A DNA stretch of 64,000 bases from an uncultured Anaeromassilibacillus sp. (GTDB lineage Bacteria; Bacillota; Clostridia; Oscillospirales; Acutalibacteraceae), in contig CAKNKY010000002.1 of assembly GCA_930987725.1 (NCBI GenBank), positions 82,478-146,477 on the forward strand, read 5' to 3'. Of the stretch, positions 25,851 through 32,603 are shown in pieces; the first letter of the stretch is position 1; every line of letters begins with the position of its first letter. The notes under the pieces were generated by a model, which was given only the letters and a program-made list of their open reading frames with translations, was not told where the DNA came from and searched no databases. Position numbers and translations under genes: made by a program.

Positions 25851-26750
25851 ATGATGAGGGGGAAACGGGAAAAAGCGCTGCTGTCTGCCGCCTGCCTGGC
25901 GGTGGCTTTGCTTTTTGCGGCCTGTGAGGGCGAGCTTGCCCCCAGCGTGACCGGGGGTGCGGCTTCCGCCGCCTCCGCCGTTTCCGCCGCGCAGCAGAGC
26001 GCGCCGGCCGGGGAATCGCCCGGCGGATCGCCGTTTCCGGAGGGCGGCGTGCAGCAGGAGGACGGTGTCTCCTTCCGGCTGGAGCCTTACACCCTGCAGC
26101 AGGACGGCTGTGATTTTTCCCTCACCTATCCGCAGCTGGAGGGCGACGCTTACGCCGGTGTGAATGAGCTTCTGCGCGAGCGTGGCCTGCAGCTGGCGGA
26201 GCTTCTGCTGACGGAACGCGAGAAGGAGCAAAGTGCGGTGCAGAGCGCGGCGGCCGCCTCTGGAGCGGGGGAAAGCGGTGCGCCCGCTTCCTCGCTTCCC
26301 GAGCCGAAGCCGCTCACGCTTTCCGGCAGCAGCCGGTGCGGTTTTGCCTCACGGCTGTTTGTGAGCGCCACCTACACGGCGGATGTGAGTGAGGATGGCG
26401 GCGATCCTACGCGCGAATGGGTTTCCTTCAACTACGACATTATTTCCGGCGAGGAAGTGACGTGCGCCGATCTCTTCTCCGATCTGGACGGCCTTGCCGC
26501 CGCGCTGCGCACGTGCGCGGAGGAGGGGGACACGGTGGAACAGGCGCTTGCCTATCTCACGGAGGACCGGCTGCGCGCCGGGCTGCCGGGCGTGGCCATT
26601 GCCTTTGAGGACGGCGCGGTCCTCTTCGGGTATCCCGTGCCGCACGCCGCGGGCGATGTGTGTGTGCTCAGCCTGCCGCAGGAGACGGCCTCCGTTTACC
26701 GGAGCGACAGCACCCTCTGGGATGAAATCTTGAAACCGCAGCAGCAATGA
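25851..26750 (+). CDS. Lipoprotein with RsiV/DUF3298-like domain
   Basis: Exported lipoprotein of 299 residues. The N-terminus is basic, then ACLAVALLFAACEG gives a good lipobox with C near residue 25. A serine/alanine-rich linker (about 30-70) leads to a globular domain from about 75. Its opening YTLQQDGCDFSLTYPQLEG and later WVSFNYDIISGEEVTCADLF fit the DUF4163/DUF3298 pattern of YdaL/RsiV-type proteins, where the phrase about a structure with a D-L-F after a T strand is typical. A proline/serine-rich insertion lies near 135-155. Function is not known. A possible TTGCAA-N17-TAGACT promoter (25753-25781) and a strong terminator make it a single-gene unit. Confidence 0.65.
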   Translation: MMRGKREKALLSAACLAVALLFAACEGELAPSVTGGAASAASAVSAAQQSAPAGESPGGSPFPEGGVQQEDGVSFRLEPYTLQQDGCDFSLTYPQLEGDAYAGVNELLRERGLQLAELLLTEREKEQSAVQSAAAASGAGESGAPASSLPEPKPLTLSGSSRCGFASRLFVSATYTADVSEDGGDPTREWVSFNYDIISGEEVTCADLFSDLDGLAAALRTCAEEGDTVEQALAYLTEDRLRAGLPGVAIAFEDGAVLFGYPVPHAAGDVCVLSLPQETASVYRSDSTLWDEILKPQQQ

Positions 26751-26760
26751 TGCATACCGG

Positions 26761-26796
26761 CGGCGGCCTGGTTTTCAGGCCGCCGTCTCTTTTTTG
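26761..26796 (+). terminator. Rho-independent terminator after the lipoprotein gene
   Basis: 10-base-pair perfect stem (26761-26770 with 26776-26785), loop GTTTT and the T-rich tail TCTCTTTTTT. Confidence 0.85.
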
Positions 26797-26811
26797 CCCG
26801 CTGCGGCCGGG

Positions 26812-26840
26812 TGGACAAACAGGCGGAAAATTGATAGAAT
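26812..26840 (+). promoter_or_regulatory. Candidate sigma-A promoter for the TtcA-like gene
   Basis: TGGACA at 26812-26817 and TAGAAT at 26835-26840 with a 17-base spacer, just after the preceding terminator and 48 bases before the first possible start. Confidence 0.6.
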
Positions 26841-26887
26841 AAGGGAAAAGGCCCCGCGGCCGCGGGGGGAAGGCAGGGGAACAGGCT

Positions 26888-27748
26888 TTGGAGGAACGGC
26901 GGAGGAAGGCGGAGTTGAGCATCCAGAAAAAGTTCCGCAAGGAGATCTGGGCGCCGTTTGTGCGCGGGCTGAAGGAATACGACATGCTCCGGGAAGGCGA
27001 TCGCGTGGCGGTGTGCATTTCCGGCGGGAAGGACTCCATGCTGCTGGCGAAGTGCATGCAGCTGCTGCAGCGGTTCACGGATCGGCCCTTCGAACTCGTC
27101 TATCTCGTGATGGACCCGGGCTACAGCCCGGAGAACCGCGCGCAGATTGAGCGGAACGCCGCGCTGCTGGGCCTGCCGATCACCGTGGTGGAAAACCGGC
27201 TCTTCGAGGCCGCCGCCTCGGCGGACAAATCGCCGTGCTACCTGTGCGCCCGCATGCGCCGCGGCTGCCTCTACCGCTCCGCGCAGGAGCTGGGCTGCAA
27301 CAAGATCGCGCTCGGCCACCACTTCGACGACGTGATCGAAACGGTGCTCATGAGCATGCTCTACGGCGGCGAGATGAAAACCATGATGCCGAAGGTGCAC
27401 AGCGCCCATTTTGCCGGCATGGAGCTCATCCGCCCGCTGTACCGCGTGCGCGAGCAGGCCGTGATCGGCTGGGCGCGCTACAACGACCTTTCGTTCCTGC
27501 GCTGCGCCTGCCGCCTCACGGAGGGCACGGCCACCGGCCAGCTCGATTCCAAGCGGCAGGAGATGAAGGAGCTCATCCGCGCGCTCGAGCGCCGCAGCCC
27601 GAGCGTGGGGGCGAACATCTTCCACAGCTTCCACAATGTGAATCTGGGCACGCTCGTCGGCTATAGGGGAGACGGCGTGCCCCATCCCTTCACAGAGGAA
27701 TATGCAAGGCCCGGATCGCCGTACTGGCTTTCGGGCGAGGACGGCTGA
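26888..27748 (+). CDS. TtcA-like tRNA sulfurtransferase (PP-loop ATPase)
   Basis: PP-loop enzyme of up to 286 residues, of the group that thiolates tRNA (2-thiocytidine 32 in TtcA). The ATP pyrophosphatase loop SGGKDS lies at about 45-50. The cluster-type cysteines are C117 and C120 (PCYLC) plus a later Cys in LRCACRL, the three-cysteine pattern of [4Fe-4S]-dependent TtcA/TtuA proteins. The HFDDVIETVLMSMLY segment is a second family signature. Both candidate starts are TTG: 26888, with AGGGGA upstream, or 26915, with GGAGG nine bases upstream. The exact tRNA modification is not certain, since TtcA, TtuA and relatives share these motifs. Confidence 0.75.
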   Translation: MEERRRKAELSIQKKFRKEIWAPFVRGLKEYDMLREGDRVAVCISGGKDSMLLAKCMQLLQRFTDRPFELVYLVMDPGYSPENRAQIERNAALLGLPITVVENRLFEAAASADKSPCYLCARMRRGCLYRSAQELGCNKIALGHHFDDVIETVLMSMLYGGEMKTMMPKVHSAHFAGMELIRPLYRVREQAVIGWARYNDLSFLRCACRLTEGTATGQLDSKRQEMKELIRALERRSPSVGANIFHSFHNVNLGTLVGYRGDGVPHPFTEEYARPGSPYWLSGEDG

Positions 27749-27843
27749 GCGGCTTCCGCGGGCGCCGCGCAGGCCATCCGCCGCACGATCCCGCGCCGCA
27801 CGGCACGGGGAAACAATGGGATACCGGAAAGGGGATATGACCA

Positions 27844-29040
27844 ATGTCTTTGGCAGAAACGCCGCGGGCCAACCGGCTGCACATCGGGATTTTCGGAAAA
27901 CGGAACAGCGGAAAATCTTCGCTGATCAATGCCATCACGGGCCAGGAGACGGCGCTTGTCTCCAACGTTGCCGGCACGACGGCGGACCCGGTCTTCAAAT
28001 CGATGGAGGTACACGGCATCGGGCCCTGCGTGTTCATCGACACGGCCGGTTTCGACGACGTGGGCACGCTCGGCCGGCTGCGCGTGGAGAAAACGGAGGA
28101 GGCCGCGAAAAAGACGGACCTGGCGCTGCTTATCTTCTCGCTTGGCGGCTTTGCGGAGGAGCTCGAGTGGCTCGCCCGCTTCCGCCGGAGCGGCACGCCG
28201 GTGGTGCCCGTGGTGAATAAGGCGGACATTGCCGAGGCTGCGCTGCTGGCCGCCCGCGTGCGCGAGGAGGCGGGCGTGGATCCGGTGCTCGTGAGCGCCA
28301 AGACGGGCAAGGGCGTGGCGGCCCTGCGCACCGCCATCCTGCGCGCCGTGCCGGAGGGCTTCGAGCAGGAGAGCATCACCGGCGATCTGTGCAAGGCGGG
28401 CGATCTCGTGCTGCTCGTGATGCCGCAGGACATCCAGGCCCCGAAGGGCCGTCTCATTCTGCCGCAGGTGCAGGTGCTGCGCGAGCTGCTCGACAAGAAG
28501 TGCCTCGTCTCCTGCTGCACCGGCGATAATTTTGAGGATGCGCTGTCCTCCCTCTCCGCCGCGCCGGATCTCATCATCACGGACAGCCAGCTCTTCCGCC
28601 CCGTCTATGAGCGCAAGCCGAAGGAGAGCCCGCTCACCTCGTTCTCCGTTCTCATGGCGGGATACAAGGGCGATCTGGCGTATTTCACGAGGAGCGCCGC
28701 CGCCATCGACAGCCTCACCGAGCGCTCCCGCGTGCTGATCGCGGAGGCGTGCGCGCACGCGCCGCTCAAGGAGGACATCGGCCGCGAGAAGATCCCGCGC
28801 CTGCTCCGCCAGCGCGTGGGGCAGGGCCTCGCCGTTGACTTTGCGCGCGGCGTCGATTTCCCGGCCGATCTCACGCACTACGACCTTGTGATCCACTGCG
28901 GGGCGTGCATGTTCAACCGCAAATACGTCATCGCCCGCGTGGAGGAAGCCCGCGCGCAGGGCGTGCCCATGACGAACTACGGCGTGGCCCTGGCCCGCCT
29001 CATGGGCCTGCCGCCTCTCGCGGAGGGGAAGATTCTGTAA
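27844..29040 (+). CDS. hydF: [FeFe]-hydrogenase H-cluster maturation GTPase HydF
   Basis: Scaffold on which the 2Fe subcluster of [FeFe] hydrogenase is assembled. The 398-residue protein has a GTPase domain (GKRNSGKSS G1, AGTTADP, DTAGFDD, NKAD), a dimerisation domain, and a C-terminal cluster domain. The cluster ligands are C303-x-H305 (CAH) and H351-C352-x2-C355 (HCGAC), with 45 residues between the histidines, within the known CxH-x(44-53)-HCxxC spacing. The ATG is preceded by GGAAAGGGG. The radical SAM partners HydE and HydG and the hydrogenase itself are not in this window. HydF implies hydrogen metabolism in this fermentative anaerobe. Confidence 0.93.
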   Translation: MSLAETPRANRLHIGIFGKRNSGKSSLINAITGQETALVSNVAGTTADPVFKSMEVHGIGPCVFIDTAGFDDVGTLGRLRVEKTEEAAKKTDLALLIFSLGGFAEELEWLARFRRSGTPVVPVVNKADIAEAALLAARVREEAGVDPVLVSAKTGKGVAALRTAILRAVPEGFEQESITGDLCKAGDLVLLVMPQDIQAPKGRLILPQVQVLRELLDKKCLVSCCTGDNFEDALSSLSAAPDLIITDSQLFRPVYERKPKESPLTSFSVLMAGYKGDLAYFTRSAAAIDSLTERSRVLIAEACAHAPLKEDIGREKIPRLLRQRVGQGLAVDFARGVDFPADLTHYDLVIHCGACMFNRKYVIARVEEARAQGVPMTNYGVALARLMGLPPLAEGKIL

Positions 29041-29067
29041 AGCCGGACAAAGCGCCAAACATAAAAA

Positions 29068-29103
29068 GAGGCCGCCGCACAGCCTGCGCTGCACGGCGGC
29101 CTC
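29068..29103. terminator. Bidirectional terminator between hydF and the GH51 gene
   Basis: 10-base-pair stem GAGGCCGCCG/CGGCGGCCTC (29068-29077 with 29094-29103), with an A-rich stretch on one side acting as a T tract on the minus strand. It lies between convergent stop codons. Confidence 0.7.
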
Positions 29104-29139
29104 CTGTTCTGTTGTCCTGTAACTGCTGCAGGTTTCCTT

Positions 29140-31008
29140 TTACGGCTCCACACGTCCCGTGAGCACCGCAAACGAATACGGCGGCAGAGTGAACGATGCG
29201 CCGCCTGCCTGCTGCTTCACAGGCGCGGGCACGGCCTTCACACGGTCCGGGGTGACAAGGTCGTTCGTATCGGTGGGCGAGCCGGAAGCGATCAGCACCG
29301 CGCCGGAGGGGATGAACGAGCCGCCCTCGGCCGTGAACAGCGCTTCGATGGGCTCGTCGCCGTAGTTGGCGGCTTTCACCACGAGGGCGCCGTCCTTTTT
29401 GCCGGCCGTCACATAGAGGTTCGCGTTCGCGCCGGGGTTCACCTCGCAGTCCGCGGCCACAACCGTCTCCGGGGCATATTCCGCGAACAGGCGCTGCACC
29501 TCATAGGACGGGATGCCGTACGTGCCGGTGCCGTTGAAGTTGATGAGGTTCACGCTCCACTTGCGGTAATCCTCGTTGCAGAACAGCGGCGCATAGGAAG
29601 CGATGCGCACGCGGTCGCAGCGGTTCTCGATGCGGATCATGAACACGGCCTCCGAGACGGCGCCGATGAGGTTGCCGTGGCCGCTCTCGCCGTTGCAGGC
29701 GTATTCGCCGATGTAGACCGGCGTGCCCTCGCCCTCATACACGCCCCAGCGGTTGGGGAACGTCTGCGGGCTCGTGTAGTGGTGGTCGTCCACCATGTCG
29801 AGCGGGGCGTCCGGCACGCGCTCGTTGGCGATGAGGATGAGGTCCGGGTATTTCGCCTTGATCGCATCGTAGAAGATGCGGTAGCGCTTGTGGTATTCCG
29901 GCCCCCAGTTCTCGTTGCCGATCTCCACGTATTTCAGGCGGAACGGCTCGGGATGGCCGTCGGCGGCGCGCAGCGCACCGTATTCGGTGGAAGCGTCGCC
30001 GCAGATGTACTCAATGCCGTCGAGCGCGTTCTGCAGCCACCACTGGATCTCCTCGTCCGTGCCCGGCACGCTCTTGCGCGCCTGGCAGGACATGCCGCAG
30101 TTCACCACATACATGAGGTCGGCGCCCAAATCCTCGCCGAGCTCGCAGAATTCCAGCATGCCCAGGCCGTCCGTGGCGCGGTAGCCCCACAGATCCCAGT
30201 GGCCGGGGCGGTCCTCCATCGGGCCGCGTGTCTGCTTCCAGTGGATGGCGTTCTCCAGGTTGATGCCCTCCACCACGCAGCCGCCGGGGAAGCGCAGGAA
30301 GCCGGGGCGCAGGCCGCGCAGCATGTCCATCAGATCGCGGCGGAAGCCGTAGGGACGGCCGAGGTCCGTGTCCTGCGGGAAGAGCGTGGCAAAGTCCACA
30401 TAGAGCGAGCCCGCTTCATCCGCCTGCAGGAAGAAGCGCGCATCCGGCGTGCGCACCGGGCTGGCAAAACGGAACGGGAGCTTCTGAAATTCCTCCGTGA
30501 GGGAGAGCTGCGTTTCGCAGATCACCACGCCGCCGCTGTACATGAGGCCCACCGTCACGTGCGTGATGCCCTCGCCGCGTGCGATGACGTAGCCGTAGTA
30601 GTCCTGCTCCTTCACCGGGATGCCGCAGTAGCCCTCGTTCACGACGCGCACGCCGCCGGCCGGGCGCAGCACGTCGAGCTCGAGCTGCTCGGCGCACGCC
30701 GGGTTGCGCGGGTTTTCGCGCGTGAGCTGCACGGAGGCCGCCATGCCGGGCGTGGGAAGCAGCTTCCAGCCGGGCAGCGGGTCGGACACGTCGAAATCCT
30801 CGATGTGGCCGAGCCGCGTGTGCACCTTGCCGCCGGCATACGTCGTGTTTTCCGGCAGGCGCGCGTCGGCAAAGCTGCGGTTGCGCAGCAGCTCGGCATA
30901 GATGCCGCCGTCGCCCGCGTGGTTGATCTCCTCATAGAAGATGCCCCACATGCGCGGATCCGGCGTGCCGATGGTCTGCTGCGGATGAATGGTTACGGTC
31001 TTTTTCAA
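29140..31008 (-). CDS. GH51 alpha-L-arabinofuranosidase
   Basis: Glycosidase of 622 residues releasing terminal arabinofuranose from arabinan or arabinoxylan oligosaccharides. A beta-sandwich segment (about 70-210) precedes the TIM barrel. The acid/base is E366 in VEIGNENWG and the nucleophile is E435 in VYIGEYACNG. The conserved GFLRFPGGCVVEG and RYRIFYDAIK segments are also present. The C-terminal beta domain (about 470-620) ends in SFTLPPYSFAVLT, typical of PF06964. No signal peptide is present, so it acts in the cytoplasm. It has its own promoter and a palindromic operator in its leader, suggesting sugar-responsive repression. Confidence 0.9.
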   Translation of the reverse strand: MKKTVTIHPQQTIGTPDPRMWGIFYEEINHAGDGGIYAELLRNRSFADARLPENTTYAGGKVHTRLGHIEDFDVSDPLPGWKLLPTPGMAASVQLTRENPRNPACAEQLELDVLRPAGGVRVVNEGYCGIPVKEQDYYGYVIARGEGITHVTVGLMYSGGVVICETQLSLTEEFQKLPFRFASPVRTPDARFFLQADEAGSLYVDFATLFPQDTDLGRPYGFRRDLMDMLRGLRPGFLRFPGGCVVEGINLENAIHWKQTRGPMEDRPGHWDLWGYRATDGLGMLEFCELGEDLGADLMYVVNCGMSCQARKSVPGTDEEIQWWLQNALDGIEYICGDASTEYGALRAADGHPEPFRLKYVEIGNENWGPEYHKRYRIFYDAIKAKYPDLILIANERVPDAPLDMVDDHHYTSPQTFPNRWGVYEGEGTPVYIGEYACNGESGHGNLIGAVSEAVFMIRIENRCDRVRIASYAPLFCNEDYRKWSVNLINFNGTGTYGIPSYEVQRLFAEYAPETVVAADCEVNPGANANLYVTAGKKDGALVVKAANYGDEPIEALFTAEGGSFIPSGAVLIASGSPTDTNDLVTPDRVKAVPAPVKQQAGGASFTLPPYSFAVLTGRVEP

Positions 31009-31041
31009 TCGGATCAGTCTCCTTCCCCTCCGCGCGGCCGA

Positions 31042-31055
31042 AAACCGCGCGGTTT
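31042..31055 (-). promoter_or_regulatory. Palindromic operator candidate in the GH51 leader
   Basis: AAACCGCGCGGTTT at 31042-31055 is a perfect 14-base palindrome with a central CG, as in operators of LacI/GalR or AraR-type repressors. It lies between the -10 box (31082-31077) and the start codon at 31008. Confidence 0.5.
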
Positions 31056-31076
31056 AACGTTTTACTATCCGCCGCC

Positions 31077-31105
31077 ATTATACTGCGCTCTGCATAAAAA
31101 CGCAA
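31077..31105 (-). promoter_or_regulatory. Promoter for the GH51 gene
   Basis: Minus strand: TTGCGT (31105-31100), a 17-base spacer and a perfect TATAAT (31082-31077). Confidence 0.65.
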
Positions 31106-31167
31106 GTGAAAACGAAAAAAAACAGGAAATTTTCCGCAGAAACCAGCTGCGTGTGCGGGCGCATTGC

Positions 31168-31199
31168 TTTGAAAATCAAATTTTGGTGAGATTCTCAAA
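31168..31199 (+). promoter_or_regulatory. Inverted repeat upstream of the Pel operon promoter
   Basis: TTTGAAAATC (31168-31177) and GATTCTCAAA (31190-31199) form an inverted repeat with one mismatch and a 12-base spacer. It ends 38 bases before the -35 box of the Pel operon promoter, so it could bind a regulator of this operon. Confidence 0.4.
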
Positions 31200-31237
31200 A
31201 ACAGGACGCAGCGGGCCCTGAGAAAAGGGACGGTATA

Positions 31238-31266
31238 TTGAATTGATGCCGAAAATATAGTATAAT
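31238..31266 (+). promoter_or_regulatory. Promoter of the Pel/RiPP-associated operon
   Basis: TTGAAT at 31238-31243 and a perfect TATAAT at 31261-31266 with a 17-base spacer. The predicted transcript starts near 31273, about 20 bases before the first GTG. Confidence 0.75.
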
Positions 31267-31292
31267 GCTCTATGTTATTTTGAGAAGAATAG

Positions 31293-32603
31293 GTGGATGA
31301 TACCTTGGCAGAAATCCGGGAAAAGGGGACGGTGATAGAGGGCGTGCTGGAAGGGCTGCTGGCCGCCGCCTGCGGCGGGGGAGCGCCTCGGGATGATCGG
31401 CTGAGCAGCCTCACGCAGGCGCAGTGGGAATCCCTTTGGGATCTTGCGCGCCTTCACCAGGTGGAGGCGCTCGTGCTGGGCGAGCTGGCGGCGCGCGGCA
31501 TTCACCCGCCGGAAGCGGTGCAAACCGGTCTTGCGGCGTATGAAAAGGAAACGGAGCTCCGCTTCTACACGCTTTTTTCCCTCACCAGCTACGCCGCCTT
31601 CCTGCTCCGGCGGGCGGGGCTGCCGTTTTATGTGCTCAAGGGTGTCTCGCTCTGCGCGCTCTATCCGCACCCGGAGCGCCGCCTGATGTCGGATGTGGAT
31701 CTCTATGTCCCGGGGGAGGAAAACTGGCTTTCGGCCTGCCGCGTACTGCACGAAAACGGGTTTGTGCTGGAGCATCCCTCCGTCCTGACGGCGCGCCGCG
31801 GGGCAAAGGACAAACCCTTTTACACCTATTACCATATGGAGTGCCGTTATGCCATGCGCGGCGGCATGCGCACGCTGGAGCTGCACCGCAAGCCTTCGGC
31901 CGATTTGCCGGACAGCGCGGCGGAGCGCCGTGTGCGGGAGATCTTTTCGCTCTTGCCCGGCGCAGACGCCTGCCGCCTCTTCGGCGTGGATTTGCCGGTG
32001 CTGCCGGTGCAGGCGTTCGCCTTTTCGCTCGTGCTGCACATGACGCAGCATTTCCTGTTTGCCGGGTTCGGGCTGCGCCTGCTGTGCGACTGGACGGTCT
32101 TTCTGCGGCGGCATGGCTGTGCGCTGGGCGCGCCCTTTCTCTCGTTCGTGCGGGAGACGGGACTGGACCGCTTCACGGCCGCCGTCACCCGGCTGTGCGC
32201 GGCGCATCTCGGCCTGCGGGAGGAGGAAGTCCCCTGGCTGGGGTTGCTGCAAGCGCCCCGTCCGGAGGGGATGGAACGGCTTTGGGCCGATATCCTGGCC
32301 GGCGGGGACTTCGGCAAGGGCGAAAAGGGCCGGATGCTCCTGCCCGCCGGCGGGGGGCGGCTGCACGCGTATTTGAGCGCCCTGCAGCTGCAGGCGTCGC
32401 GCCGCTACCCCGGTGCGAACCGCATCGTGCCCCTGCGCCCCCTGCTGTGGTGCGGGGCGGCGTGGATGTTCCTGCGCGGCAACAGGAAGGAGCGGGGCGT
32501 GCACGCCGCAGAGGTGTTCCGTTCCGCCGGCAGCCGAAGAAAGCTTTTAACCGATCTCGCGCTTTTTGAAAAAGCGCGGCCAGAGAGAGGACCCGAATCA
32601 TGA
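31293..32603 (+). CDS. PF14907-type nucleotidyltransferase family protein
   Basis: Protein of 436 residues. The core YVLKGVSLCALYPHPERRLMSDVDLYV carries the K-G, R and D-x-D of the uncharacterised nucleotidyltransferase family (NTP_transf_5), a relative of pol-beta-like transferases. The rest is helical with many aromatic residues. Members commonly occur in peptide (RiPP) clusters next to PqqD-like proteins and HPr-kinase-like proteins, and their substrate is not established. The start is either GTG 31293 or TTG 31305, the latter with AGGTGG eight bases upstream. It is the first gene of the 16-kb operon, and its ATGA overlap couples it to the PelD-like gene. Confidence 0.75.
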   Translation: MDDTLAEIREKGTVIEGVLEGLLAAACGGGAPRDDRLSSLTQAQWESLWDLARLHQVEALVLGELAARGIHPPEAVQTGLAAYEKETELRFYTLFSLTSYAAFLLRRAGLPFYVLKGVSLCALYPHPERRLMSDVDLYVPGEENWLSACRVLHENGFVLEHPSVLTARRGAKDKPFYTYYHMECRYAMRGGMRTLELHRKPSADLPDSAAERRVREIFSLLPGADACRLFGVDLPVLPVQAFAFSLVLHMTQHFLFAGFGLRLLCDWTVFLRRHGCALGAPFLSFVRETGLDRFTAAVTRLCAAHLGLREEEVPWLGLLQAPRPEGMERLWADILAGGDFGKGEKGRMLLPAGGGRLHAYLSALQLQASRRYPGANRIVPLRPLLWCGAAWMFLRGNRKERGVHAAEVFRSAGSRRKLLTDLALFEKARPERGPES

